From a bacterium (GTDB lineage: Bacteria; Sysuimicrobiota; Sysuimicrobiia; Sysuimicrobiales; Segetimicrobiaceae): DNA of 64,000 bases. Numbering within the stretch: position 1 is the first letter of the stretch; each line of letters opens with the position of its first letter. The stretch covers positions 36,382-100,381 of the forward strand of contig DATGHU010000016.1 of the NCBI GenBank assembly GCA_035307765.1, given 5' to 3'. A model generated the notes under the pieces. That model worked only from the letters and a program-made list of their open reading frames with translations, was not told the origin of the DNA and ran no database searches. The position numbers were made by a program, and so were the translations under genes. Shown piece by piece: positions 42,785 to 52,048 of the stretch.

Positions 42785-44211
42785 TGCGGATTCTCAGCGT
42801 CACCCACGATCATCCCTTCGCCCGAGGCAGCGGCGTGGCGACGTACTGTCAGGATCTGGAACTCGAACTCGTCGGGCGCGGCCACTCCGTGGCGCACCTG
42901 ACCAGCTGGGAGCGGAGCTGGCGGCCTGCCCCTTACCTGCGGTGGTTCGAGGAGCGGGGAATCACGTTTGCCAGCCTGGTTAACTCTCCGCTCCCCCCTG
43001 CCATGTCCCCGGAACGTCCGCTCGCCGACTGCGCCGATGGCCGGATAGAGCGGTTGATGCGAAACTGCCTGGAGCGGACCAGGCCCGATTTGGTTCACAT
43101 CCACGCCTTCCAAGGACTGTCCGGCTCGGTGCTGCCGATGATCAAGCGTCATGGGATCCCCGTGATCGTCACGCTCCATGACTTTTGGGCGCTCTGTACC
43201 CGGATCGTCCTGATGCGCGCCGACGGGATGCCCTGCTCCGGTCCCGACGGGGGGAAGAACTGCGCGCGTTACTGCGCAAATCCCGGCTCCCTCGGCCGGC
43301 GTGTGTACCGGCGGCTGATGGCGGTGGTGCCCCCGGGGCCGGGGCGCGAGCTTGTGCAGCGCGCGCGTGCGCAGATGGTGCGGCCGGCGGCCGGCGACCA
43401 CAGCGCCTGGTCGGCGACGTCGGATACGGCGGCCGCCGGGGAAGCGCAAGGATCGCTTCGCGACACGCTGGCGCACGGCGCACGGTCGGCGCGTTTGCTC
43501 GAGATGCTGCGCGAGGCGGACGCGGTGCTAGCGGTCTCCAATTTTGTGAGAGATACGTTCGTCCGCCACGGGGTACCCGAGGCGCGGATTCGGGTTCTGC
43601 GCCTCGGCTTGGACCTCTCGCAGACCGATCTCTGGCGGATCAGGCAGGCGCGCGCCCCGCTGCGGGTGGGCTTTCTGGGGCGCGTCGTCCACCTCAAAGG
43701 CGCGCACATCCTCGCGGAGGCGGTGCGCGGGATCCCTCCGGACCAGGCGCGGGTCCTGTGCTTCGGCCCGGCCGGCGCGGAGGACGCCGCAAGACTCCAA
43801 ACCTTGGCGGGGAGGCCGCTCGAGTTCCGCGGTCCGTACGATCGGGGCGATCTGCCCGCGATCCTGGACGAGGTGGACGTCGTCGTCGTCCCCAGCCTCT
43901 TTCCGGAGTCCGTGGGCCTGGCGACCCTGGAAGCCCAAGCGGCCGGGTTGCCGGTGATTGCCTCACGCATCGGCGCCGTCCCCGAGTACATTCAAGACGG
44001 TCAGAATGGCCTGCTCTTCGAACCCGGAAGTTCGCGCGCGCTCCAGGCATGCCTGAGGCAGTTTCTGGACACGCCCCAGTTAGTGGCCGCGATGTCGGCG
44101 CGCACCACTCCCCCACCGACCATGGTTCGACACGTCGACCTCTTGACAGAGGTCTACCGCGCGTGCCTCGGTCACGGGCACCGGACCCCACATGCCACCC
44201 AGTCCGCTTGA
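42784..44211 (+). CDS. glycosyltransferase family 4
   Basis: A GT-B enzyme of 475 aa. The N-terminal VTHDHPFARGSGVATYCQ acceptor-side loop is followed by HAF and HDFWALC elements; the C-terminal donor half has VGFLGRVVHLKGAHIL and the Glu-rich FPESVGLATLEAQAAGLPVIAS. A linker of about 60 residues (PAAGDHSAWSATSDT region) is longer than usual. The ATG overlaps the previous stop (TAATG). Sugar specificity cannot be read from sequence. Confidence 0.9.
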   Translation: MRILSVTHDHPFARGSGVATYCQDLELELVGRGHSVAHLTSWERSWRPAPYLRWFEERGITFASLVNSPLPPAMSPERPLADCADGRIERLMRNCLERTRPDLVHIHAFQGLSGSVLPMIKRHGIPVIVTLHDFWALCTRIVLMRADGMPCSGPDGGKNCARYCANPGSLGRRVYRRLMAVVPPGPGRELVQRARAQMVRPAAGDHSAWSATSDTAAAGEAQGSLRDTLAHGARSARLLEMLREADAVLAVSNFVRDTFVRHGVPEARIRVLRLGLDLSQTDLWRIRQARAPLRVGFLGRVVHLKGAHILAEAVRGIPPDQARVLCFGPAGAEDAARLQTLAGRPLEFRGPYDRGDLPAILDEVDVVVVPSLFPESVGLATLEAQAAGLPVIASRIGAVPEYIQDGQNGLLFEPGSSRALQACLRQFLDTPQLVAAMSARTTPPPTMVRHVDLLTEVYRACLGHGHRTPHATQSA

Positions 44212-45118
44212 CCTCTCGATCGTCATTGTCAACCGGAACACCCGGCGTCTGCTGGGGGAGTGCCTGGGTTCGCTTGAGGCGGTGCTCGCCCACACCCCCT
44301 TACGCGTGGAGATCATCGTCGTGGACAACGGGTCGACCGACGGGTCACCGGCGATGGTGGCCGAGCGGTTTCCCGGGGCGCGGCTCATCCGCAACGAGGA
44401 GAATCGGGCGTATGCCGGTGCGAACAACCAAGGCATCGCGCTCGCCGGGGGCCGCAACATCCTCCTCCTGAATTCGGATACCGTGGTCAGGCCCGGCGCG
44501 CTTGAGGAGATGATGCGATCCCTCGACGCCGACCCCCGCCTCGGTGGGGTCTCCCCCAAACTGCTCAACCCCGACGGGAGCATCCAGCGGTCGTGCTGGC
44601 CGTTCCCGATGAAGGCCGTCGTCGGAAATACCTTGGGTCTGTACCGTCTCGGCCTGCTCGATGACTACCGCGCCTGGGATCACCGGGAAGACCGCGAGGT
44701 CGATTGGGTATCGTCGGCGTGCCTGATGGTTCCACGGAGGGTGTTCGATGCCGTCGGAGGACTCGATGAACGCTTCTTCTACGGGGTCGATGTCGAGTGG
44801 GCGCACCGCGCCGCCAAAGCCGGCTACCGGTTCCGGGCGCTCGCCCGCCCCGAGGTCGTCCACCACGGTCGGGGCAGCCAGCGGCATGGCCAGACGCCGA
44901 TCTCGGCGGATGGCCCGGTCGTGGAGTCCCGTTACTTCCGGGCGCACTATGGGCTGCTCGGCGTCGTCTTCTTCCGCGCGGTACTCATCGCCGGCGCGCT
45001 CCCCCGGCTGATCGTCTGGGAGATTTTGGGACGGTGCCGGCTGAGCCGCCACGCCGAGGAACATCGGGCGATGCTCCGACGGATCCTGGCCTCGGCGCTC
45101 TGCATCCGGACGGTGTAA
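44192..45118 (+). CDS. glycosyltransferase family 2 (rhamnosyltransferase-like)
   Basis: A GT-A enzyme of 308 aa. Motifs: SIVIVNRNTRRLL, VDNGSTDGSP, the DxD-like LLLNSDTVV, and GLDERFFYGVDVEWAHR. The pattern matches WbbL-type rhamnosyltransferases. A hydrophobic C-terminal stretch (LGVVFFRAVLIAGALPRLIVW) may attach it to the membrane. It overlaps the preceding gene by 20 nt and the next by TAATG. Confidence 0.9.
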   Translation: MPPSPLDLSIVIVNRNTRRLLGECLGSLEAVLAHTPLRVEIIVVDNGSTDGSPAMVAERFPGARLIRNEENRAYAGANNQGIALAGGRNILLLNSDTVVRPGALEEMMRSLDADPRLGGVSPKLLNPDGSIQRSCWPFPMKAVVGNTLGLYRLGLLDDYRAWDHREDREVDWVSSACLMVPRRVFDAVGGLDERFFYGVDVEWAHRAAKAGYRFRALARPEVVHHGRGSQRHGQTPISADGPVVESRYFRAHYGLLGVVFFRAVLIAGALPRLIVWEILGRCRLSRHAEEHRAMLRRILASALCIRTV

Positions 45119-46194
45119 TGGCGATGGGGTCCCGCCCGGGCGCATCCGTGCGGTCCGACGATCTCGAAGGGGAACCTCTCGCACGTGAGGAGATGTCGAT
45201 GCCGGACGAGTGTTACTGCACCGTTGTGATCCTCAACTTCAACAAGCGCGACCTGCTCCGGCGGAGCCTGGACGCCCTGCGCGGGGTGACGGCGCTGCCG
45301 TATCGCGTCGACGTGATCGTCGTCGACAACGGATCGACGGATGGCAGTCCCGACGTTGTGCGGGAGGCATTTCCCAGCGTACGGCTGGTCGTCAACCCCC
45401 ACAACCTGGGGAGCGCGCAGGGGCGAAACACCGGTCTCCGCCTGGCCAAAGGGGAGTTCGTACTCTTTCTCGACGACTCCACCACCATCTCTCCCGACCA
45501 GCTCGACCGGCTCATCCAGATCGCCAGGGCCCATCCGGAAGCGGGGATGCTCACGGCGATGAAGGTCGATTCCGGGGGCACCCCCCTCTACGGCTATCAC
45601 GTCCCCTCGCCGTCCACCTTGGGGTTCGCGTTTTTCCTGGTGAACGAGCTGTCCCTCATCGAGATCGCCCGGGCGGTGAAGCGGCTTCTGCGGTGGGGAG
45701 CGCCGGTCCCGCACGAAACCCGGGACCTCGTGGAGATCCCGTACATCGGCGGCGGAATCATGTTCTGCCGCAGCCAGGCGCTGCGGGAGGTCGGGCCCAT
45801 GGACGACCGCATCTTCATTTACGGCGAGGACTTCGACTGGTGCTATCGGTTCCGGCGGCGCGGGTGGAAGATCCTCTACGCGCCCCAAGTGCACGTGCTT
45901 GCCGGGTTCGGGATAAACGCCACACGAGCCAAACGGGCGTCGCTTGTGGCGCTCCACAGCCGGCGGTACCTCTTTCAGAAGTATGTCGGCCGACGCTACC
46001 TCGCCTTCTATGCGGTGATCGCGCTGGTGGGGCTCCTTCCGAAGCTGATCAATTATTTGGTGAAGGGAATCCGCGGCCGTGGGGCTCAGGACATCTCCAC
46101 CTGGCTCTGGTTACGCCGGGCGGTCCTGTGCATCGTCGGCTTGGAGCCCCCCCCCGGTCCGCCGATCGCAACGGGACGGCGACATGCATCCTAG
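45118..46194 (+). CDS. glycosyltransferase family 2
   Basis: A GT-A enzyme of up to 358 aa. Motifs: VVILNFNKRDLL, VDNGSTDGSPDVV, FLDDSTTIS as metal site, and GEDFDWCYRFRRRGWKI. The ATG at 45118 overlaps the previous stop; a start at ATG 45199 has AGGAG 6 nt upstream and would remove 27 non-conserved residues, so it is a strong alternative. A C-terminal hydrophobic helix (YLAFYAVIALVGLLPKLIN) may anchor it. Similar to its neighbour, suggesting an old duplication. Confidence 0.88.
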   Translation: MAMGSRPGASVRSDDLEGEPLAREEMSMPDECYCTVVILNFNKRDLLRRSLDALRGVTALPYRVDVIVVDNGSTDGSPDVVREAFPSVRLVVNPHNLGSAQGRNTGLRLAKGEFVLFLDDSTTISPDQLDRLIQIARAHPEAGMLTAMKVDSGGTPLYGYHVPSPSTLGFAFFLVNELSLIEIARAVKRLLRWGAPVPHETRDLVEIPYIGGGIMFCRSQALREVGPMDDRIFIYGEDFDWCYRFRRRGWKILYAPQVHVLAGFGINATRAKRASLVALHSRRYLFQKYVGRRYLAFYAVIALVGLLPKLINYLVKGIRGRGAQDISTWLWLRRAVLCIVGLEPPPGPPIATGRRHAS

Positions 46195-47338
46195 CATCCT
46201 GTTGATTACCAACGAGTATCCCCCCGAGAAAATCGCCGGGACCGCCGTGGCCACGCGATTTCTGGCCGAGGAGCTGGTCTCGAGAGGGCACCGCGTGACC
46301 GTCGCCGTCAACACCCGGGAGCATGCGCTTCCGCACGAGATGTCGCACGCGCTCGAGGTGGTCCGCCTCAGACCGGCCCGCGTCCCTTTGACGCGGATGG
46401 CGCAGCGAGCCGCTCTGCTGGCCGCCATCGCGCGGCGGGTCCGCCCGGACGTCATCCAGGGACAGTCGCTCTCCTGCGGGTTCCTTGCGTGGCTCACCGG
46501 GCGCGCGCTGGGCATCCCATCGGTAGTCTACGTCCAGGGGCTCGACCTCTACCAGTCCGGAGCCTGGGCCCGACGGACCTACATCCGGTGGGCATTGACC
46601 CGCTGTGACCGGGTGGCGACGGTGACCCCGGACCTCCAGGCCAGGGCGCTCGCGCTCTCCGGACGCCGGGGTGAGGTTATTCCCCACGGCTTTCGACAGG
46701 AGCCGTCGCACGAGCTGGACCGCGGGACCGCACGCTCCCAGCTCCACCTCCCCGCCGACGCCAAGGTCCTGCTGTTCGTCGGGCGGCTGATCGCGGAGAA
46801 GGGGGTTGACCATCTCCTCGACGCCATGCCCCGCGTCCTGTCCCGCTGCCCCGACGCGCGGTTGGTCGTGGTGGGCGAGGGGGAGGAGCGGTCCCGGTTG
46901 ATGCAGCGGGGTCGAGATCTGCACCTCGGGGAGCACGTGGTGTTTGTCGGAGCGCAGGCGCACGCAGAGGTCATCCGGTACATGCGGGCGGCGGACCTCT
47001 TCGTCCTCCCCAGCCTTGTCGAATCCTTCGGAATCGTGCTGATCGAGGCGATGAGCTGCGGGCTCCCCATCGTGGCCTCGAACATCATGGGAATTCCCGC
47101 GGTGGTCGAGGACGGCATCAACGGGTCGCTGGTCACGGCCGGCGATGCCGCGGCGCTTGCCGATGGGGTGGTGGGGGCGTTGACCGATCCGGCGAAGTCC
47201 GCCGGATTCGCGGCGCGGAATCTCCAGAAGGCCGCCGGATACGCCGTTCCCCGCATCGCCGACCGGTTCCTCGATCTTTGGCGGGGCGCCGCGGTGGCGG
47301 GGACGCACGGGCTTCCCGCCGGGGACTCGGCCCGGTGA
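46184..47338 (+). CDS. glycosyltransferase family 4
   Basis: A GT-B enzyme of 384 aa. It begins ILLITNEYPPEKIAGTAV, and the donor-binding half shows LLFVGRLIAEKGVDHLL and LPSLVESFGIVLIEAMSCGLP, with the conserved Glu pair spaced as in the family. It starts 11 nt inside the preceding gene. It presumably extends the lipid-linked glycan at the cytoplasmic face. Confidence 0.9.
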   Translation: MHPSILLITNEYPPEKIAGTAVATRFLAEELVSRGHRVTVAVNTREHALPHEMSHALEVVRLRPARVPLTRMAQRAALLAAIARRVRPDVIQGQSLSCGFLAWLTGRALGIPSVVYVQGLDLYQSGAWARRTYIRWALTRCDRVATVTPDLQARALALSGRRGEVIPHGFRQEPSHELDRGTARSQLHLPADAKVLLFVGRLIAEKGVDHLLDAMPRVLSRCPDARLVVVGEGEERSRLMQRGRDLHLGEHVVFVGAQAHAEVIRYMRAADLFVLPSLVESFGIVLIEAMSCGLPIVASNIMGIPAVVEDGINGSLVTAGDAAALADGVVGALTDPAKSAGFAARNLQKAAGYAVPRIADRFLDLWRGAAVAGTHGLPAGDSAR

Positions 47339-47359
47339 CGCGATGTTGAGGGGAGCCCA

Positions 47360-48676
47360 GTGACCATCACCCACCTGCGGAACGTGGGATGCCGCTGCCT
47401 GCTGGGTCGGGAACTGGACGCCGCCCGTCGTGCGCATTGGGCGACGCAGTGGCAGTCGGGATCGGCGATCGGGGCAAGCCAGTGGGCGCAGCTGCGCACG
47501 TGCGTGAGCCACGCGCGGCAGGCCAGCCCCTTTTACCGGGAGCGGCTGGCGACGGTGGACCTCGATGATCCCCTGACCCCCGAGGCGTTTCGGCGGATCC
47601 CGCCACTGCGCCGCCAGGACGTGATCGCTTCGTGGTCGGCGATCCGCACGGGGGCCACCTGGTCCGGCGTGATGCGGCGGCGGTCCGGCGGAAGCGGCGG
47701 GTCCAGCGTCCAGGTCCCGCTGACCCGTGCGACCTACTGCTGGTACATCGCCGGAACATGGCGCGGGCTGCGGTGGTGGGGAATCGATCCCGCCGACCGC
47801 GGCGCGATCGTCCTTGGGTCGGGGGCGAGCGGGGCGCGGAGCGCGGCGATCCGGGCGAAGGACTGGGCCATGAACTGGTGGCGTGTGCCGGTGGACGGGG
47901 AGTTCGATGGGCGGGCGGACACGATCCTGGACCGCCTGGAGCGATTCGCTCCTGCGTTTGTCTACGGGTATCCCTCGGCGATGCACCGCCTGGCGGAGGC
48001 GGTCCGCCACCGCGGGTGGAGCCCTCGGCGCCCCCTCAAGGTGATCGTGGCGACCGGGGAACCTGTGTATCTGGCCCAGCGGGAGGCGATCGCGCGGGCG
48101 TTTGGTTGCCCGGTCGCAGAGGAGTACGGGAACGGGGAACTGGGCTCGATGGCGTTCGAGTGTCCCGAGGGCACGCTGCACATCACGGCCGAGAACGTCT
48201 TCCTCGAGGCCGTCCGGTCTCACACCCCGACGGATGGCGGTGGGGTCCCGATCTTGGCCACCCAGCTCCGCAACCGCACCTTCCCACTCATTCGATACGA
48301 AACGGGGGATGTCGGGGTGGTGAGTCCCGGGCCCTGCCGGTGTGGGCGAGGGCTCCCCGCCGTGCGGGTGTCCGGGCGCCTCGACGAGCGGTTGACCGGG
48401 CCGGCGGGCCTGATCCTGGCCCGCGCGACGGTGGAAGCGTTCTTGACCGCGCTGCCCGAGCCGCTGCGGGCACACGTCCAGGTCATCCACCCCGCGCGCT
48501 CGCGCCTCCTCGTGCATGTGGAGGGCTCGCAGCCACCGGCGGGCGATCTGGCCGCGGCGACCGCGGCGGCCCGGGCGGCATTTGGGGACGGTTGGGAGAT
48601 CGCCGCCGCGGCGGTCGACGGTCTGCCCCGCCTCGCCTCCGGAAAGCGGCCGGTTTTTGTCCGGAGCTACGCCTGA
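47360..48676 (+). CDS. CapK/phenylacetate-CoA ligase-like adenylate-forming protein
   Basis: A 438-aa protein of the PaaK/coenzyme F390 synthetase superfamily, often found in capsule clusters as CapK. Visible: RSGGSGGSSVQVPLT, a phosphate-binding-like loop; YGYPSAMHRLAE; EEYGNGELGSMAFEC; and IRYETGDVG. The Thr/Ser-rich nucleotide loop is somewhat altered. A cysteine pair (CRCG) follows the hinge. Substrate unknown; in this locus it might activate an acyl or amino-acyl group for sugar decoration. GTG start at 47360. Confidence 0.82.
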   Translation: MTITHLRNVGCRCLLGRELDAARRAHWATQWQSGSAIGASQWAQLRTCVSHARQASPFYRERLATVDLDDPLTPEAFRRIPPLRRQDVIASWSAIRTGATWSGVMRRRSGGSGGSSVQVPLTRATYCWYIAGTWRGLRWWGIDPADRGAIVLGSGASGARSAAIRAKDWAMNWWRVPVDGEFDGRADTILDRLERFAPAFVYGYPSAMHRLAEAVRHRGWSPRRPLKVIVATGEPVYLAQREAIARAFGCPVAEEYGNGELGSMAFECPEGTLHITAENVFLEAVRSHTPTDGGGVPILATQLRNRTFPLIRYETGDVGVVSPGPCRCGRGLPAVRVSGRLDERLTGPAGLILARATVEAFLTALPEPLRAHVQVIHPARSRLLVHVEGSQPPAGDLAAATAAARAAFGDGWEIAAAAVDGLPRLASGKRPVFVRSYA

Positions 48677-49824
48677 TGCGCGCGCTGCTGATCACGAACG
48701 ATTTTCCCCCCATGGGGGGCGGCGAATCGACCTGCTACGCGCGGGTCGGCGCCTCGGTCCCGCCCGACCGGATCGTCGTGCTGGCCCCCCGGCTTGCCGG
48801 CGACGACGCCTTTGACCGTGCACAGCGGTACCGGATCATTCGAAGCTCCGTTCCAACCGGCTCCCACCCCGCGGCCCGCCTGGCGCAGATCGCCCTCTTC
48901 TTCGTGCGAGCGGTCCGCGTCATCCGCCGCGAGGCCATCGACACGATCCACCTCGGCCACCTGTACCTGGGGCCTATCGGGTTCATGCTCAACTGGTGGT
49001 GGGGCCTCCCCTATGTGATCTACCTGCATGGGGGGGAGATGGCGGCGTACATGCGCCTTCGTCCCATGCGCGCGGTCGCCAGGGCCATCGTGCGGCGGGC
49101 CGCGCTCGTCGTCGTCAACAGCGCGTACACCCGCGAGCACTACGCGGCGCTGGGGATCCTACCGGCCCGGGTCGAGGTCTTGAGAATCAGCCCGGGAACC
49201 GCGCAGTTCGCGGGCGAGGGCGAAGGCCGTCGGGTTCGCGCCAGGTACGCCCTGGGCGACGATAAGGTGATCCTGACCGTCGGCCGGCTGATCGAGCGCA
49301 AGGGTCACGACATGGTGATCCGCGCGCTCAGCTTGGTGCGCCGATCGGTCGGTCCCGTTCGATACCTCATCGCCGGCCGGGGTCCCGAGGAGGGGCGGTT
49401 GCGCGAGGTCGCGCAAGAGGTCGGCTGCCTGGATGCGGTGTGCTTCATGGGATACGTGCCTCCGGCCGACCTTCCCGGCCTCTACGCCGCGTGCGACGTG
49501 TTCGCCATGCCGAGCCGGGCGTTACCTCAGCGCGACGGCATCGAGGGATTCGGGATCGTCTTCCTCGAGGCCGCCGCGGCCGCGCGGCCGGTCGTGGGGG
49601 GCCGCAGCGGTGGGATCCCGGAGGTCGTTCAGGACGGGGTGACCGGCCACCTGGTCGACCCGACCGACGTCGATCGGTTGGCGGAGGTGTTGATCGAGAT
49701 CTTGCGCGATGGCGGAGAAGCCGCACGCCTCGGCGCGAACGGGAGGCGGCACGCCGAGGCGGTCGAAATCGCCTGGGATGCCGCGATCAAGCGTATCTGG
49801 GGGGAGCCGGCTCCCGCCGGCTAG
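48676..49824 (+). CDS. glycosyltransferase family 4
   Basis: A GT-B enzyme of 382 aa. N-terminus LLITNDFPPMGGGESTCYAR; middle YLHGGEMAAY; donor half VILTVGRLIERKGHDMVI and QRDGIEGFGIVFLEAAAAARPVV. The ATG overlaps the CapK stop (TGATG). It resembles the PimB/MshA-like group in the C-terminal loop containing RDGIEGFG. Confidence 0.9.
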   Translation: MRALLITNDFPPMGGGESTCYARVGASVPPDRIVVLAPRLAGDDAFDRAQRYRIIRSSVPTGSHPAARLAQIALFFVRAVRVIRREAIDTIHLGHLYLGPIGFMLNWWWGLPYVIYLHGGEMAAYMRLRPMRAVARAIVRRAALVVVNSAYTREHYAALGILPARVEVLRISPGTAQFAGEGEGRRVRARYALGDDKVILTVGRLIERKGHDMVIRALSLVRRSVGPVRYLIAGRGPEEGRLREVAQEVGCLDAVCFMGYVPPADLPGLYAACDVFAMPSRALPQRDGIEGFGIVFLEAAAAARPVVGGRSGGIPEVVQDGVTGHLVDPTDVDRLAEVLIEILRDGGEAARLGANGRRHAEAVEIAWDAAIKRIWGEPAPAG

Positions 49825-49828
49825 CGCC

Positions 49829-51043
49829 GTGCCTCGCGATCGTGTGCGTGTCCTCCACGTGATTACCCGCTTGGTGGTGGGCGGCGCTCAGGAGAACACC
49901 CTCCTCACCGCGGCGCATTTGGACCCGGCGCGGTACGAGGTCACGCTCGCCAGCGGACCGACGGTTGGGCCGGAGGGCAGTTTGGAGGATCGCGTTCCCG
50001 CGACGAGCGCGTTCGTGCGAATCCCCGATCTCGTTCGCGCCCCCCACCCGGTGCGCGATCTCTCCGCCCTGGCCCACCTGTACGCGTTGATGCGGCGGGG
50101 TCGATACCACATCGTCCACACCCACACGACGAAGGCCGGCCTGCTGGGGCGGATTGCGGCCCGACTCGCCCGCGTCCCGATCGTCCTCCATACTCCCCAC
50201 GGGCACGCCTTCCACGACTATCTGAACCGTCCCGGGTCGGCGGGACTGTGTCGGCTGGAGCGCGGGCTGGCCCGATGGACCGACCAGATTATCTGCCTGA
50301 CCGAGGCGGAGCGGGATGACCATCTCCGCCTCCGCATCGGGCCGCCGGAGCGGTTTACCGTCATCCACAGCGGGGTCGACGTCGACCGGTTTCGGGACGC
50401 GCGCCCCGACGTCCGTGCCAAGCGCCGGGAGTTGGGACTCCCTCCGTCCGGACCGCTGGTCGGATGCGTCGCCCGGCTCGTGCCCGTGAAGGGGGTGCAG
50501 CACCTCCTCGAAGCGGTCCCAGGCATCCGCGTGGGTGTGCCCGATGCCACGGTGGTCTACGTCGGCGACGGGGCACTCCGCCCCGACTTGGAGCGGCGGG
50601 CCGCCGCCCTCGGCGTTAACGGGTCGGTCGTCTTTCTGGGGCTGCGGCGCGACGTCCCGGAGATCATGCCGATCTTCGATCTGGTGGTGCTCCCCTCGAT
50701 GAACGAGGGCATGGGCAAGGCCGCCGTGGAGGCCATGGCGGCGGGGCGTGCGGTCATTGGATCGCGGATCAGCGGGATCCAGGATGTGGTGACCGACGGG
50801 GAGACCGGCGAGTTGGTTCCCCCGGGCGATCCGAACGCCCTGGCGGCGGCCATCGTCCGCGGCCTCGCCGATCCCCCGCGCGCTCGTGCGATGGGGCTCC
50901 GCGCCCAGGCGCGAACCGACCCGTACAGCATCGAGACGATGATGGTGAAGATCGATCACCTCTACACCCGGTGGCTGGCGGCCAAAGGGTGGCCCCACTC
51001 ATCGAGCGGGGGATCGCCCGCCCACCGGGTCCCTTCTCGGTGA
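49829..51043 (+). CDS. glycosyltransferase family 4
   Basis: A GT-B enzyme of 404 aa and the last gene of the coupled plus-strand run. Motifs: VLHVITRLVVGGAQENTLL, HTHTTKAGLLGRIAARL, HTPHGHAF, VGCVARLVPVKGVQHLL and PSMNEGMGKAAVEAMAAGR. The HTHTTKAG form is shared with EpsD/WbpH-like transferases. The GTG at 49829 is 4 nt after the preceding stop. The C-terminal 25 residues are Ser/Pro-rich. Confidence 0.9.
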   Translation: MPRDRVRVLHVITRLVVGGAQENTLLTAAHLDPARYEVTLASGPTVGPEGSLEDRVPATSAFVRIPDLVRAPHPVRDLSALAHLYALMRRGRYHIVHTHTTKAGLLGRIAARLARVPIVLHTPHGHAFHDYLNRPGSAGLCRLERGLARWTDQIICLTEAERDDHLRLRIGPPERFTVIHSGVDVDRFRDARPDVRAKRRELGLPPSGPLVGCVARLVPVKGVQHLLEAVPGIRVGVPDATVVYVGDGALRPDLERRAAALGVNGSVVFLGLRRDVPEIMPIFDLVVLPSMNEGMGKAAVEAMAAGRAVIGSRISGIQDVVTDGETGELVPPGDPNALAAAIVRGLADPPRARAMGLRAQARTDPYSIETMMVKIDHLYTRWLAAKGWPHSSSGGSPAHRVPSR

Positions 51044-51201
51044 CCCCCGTGGTGGGGGCCCGTGCCCGGGTGGGGAGCCGGATCTCGGCTAGGAGCATCG
51101 ACACGGGGCGCGCGGACCCGGTTCAGGCTCAAGAAATCGCGCCGGTCCTGCGGCCGTGAGGCGGATGACTCGAAACCTCGGGGGGCGGGGGCGGCCCCTG
51201 G

Positions 51202-51771
51202 TCAGCTGGGGTGTGGCTCGTAGACAAAGTTGCTGTCGGCATCGCGGAACAGAGGGAGGCGCGCATCCTTCGGCGACAGCACCGGGTGCGGGATCGGCCA
51301 CGTCACCTGTAGATCCGGGTCGTTCCAGAGGATGCCCCGGTCCGCGTCCGGCGCATACTCCGCGGTGACCCGATAGACCACGTCGGCCTGGTCGCTCAAC
51401 GTGCAGAACCCGTGGGCGAACCCGACCGGCACGTAGAGCATCCGCCGATTACCCGCGGAGAGCGTCACGGCTACCCACCGTTGGAAGGTCGGCGACCCCC
51501 GGCGGATATCGACCGCCACGTCGAAGATCTCCCCGTGGAGTACGGTAACGAGCTTCGCTTGGGCCCTGGGATGTTTCTGATAATGCAGGCCCCTGAGCAC
51601 CCCGCCGGTGGAGTGCGAGTAGTTATCTTGGAGGAAGGTGGCGGAGATGCCCGCGTCAACGAACTCGGAGCGCTTGTACGTCTCCATGAAAAACCCGCGG
51701 CCGTCGGGAAGCACCGTGCTTTCAATGAGGATGAGGTCTGGAATCTCGAGGCGTTCGAACCGAAAGGGCAT
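51202..51771 (-). CDS. rfbC: dTDP-4-dehydrorhamnose 3,5-epimerase
   Basis: Epimerises dTDP-4-keto-6-deoxyglucose toward dTDP-L-rhamnose. A cupin of 189 aa. The catalytic His is in GVLRGLHYQ, the Tyr in [11 protein letters not shown], and the strand [14 protein letters not shown] is diagnostic. The ATG at 51771 begins [11 protein letters not shown]; the longer open frame to 52092 is not real. It is the only minus-strand gene in the polysaccharide half, back to back with the RmlA homologue. Confidence 0.93.
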   Translation of the reverse strand: MPFRFERLEIPDLILIESTVLPDGRGFFMETYKRSEFVDAGISATFLQDNYSHSTGGVLRGLHYQKHPRAQAKLVTVLHGEIFDVAVDIRRGSPTFQRWVAVTLSAGNRRMLYVPVGFAHGFCTLSDQADVVYRVTAEYAPDADRGILWNDPDLQVTWPIPHPVLSPKDARLPLFRDADSNFVYEPHPS

Positions 51772-52048
51772 CTCGGGTCCTCTCCCGGTCCCGGAGCGGC
51801 TGCGGGGGTCCGCGGGCGACACGCTCCATTTTTCCGGAGCACAATCGCGCCCGCCCGGACAACCAAGCCGGCGCGGAGCCCACGATACCACGGGCCGCCG
51901 CGGAGTGTCAACGCGAGCCGCGCGGGATCGCGCGTCCGGGGGCCGGCCGGCCTGGGTATTCACAAGGAGGATCGTGCCGGTGGCGGCCCGTAGTGGTGTC
52001 TCCGTCACGCCGGCAGGTCGTGGGCAGAAAGTGCGGTCGGGAGGCGCC

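Noticed and set aside
46049..48517. An 822-aa minus-strand open frame
   Set aside because: It is antisense to three well-supported plus-strand genes, with His/Arg/Pro-rich composition typical of shadow frames in GC-rich DNA.
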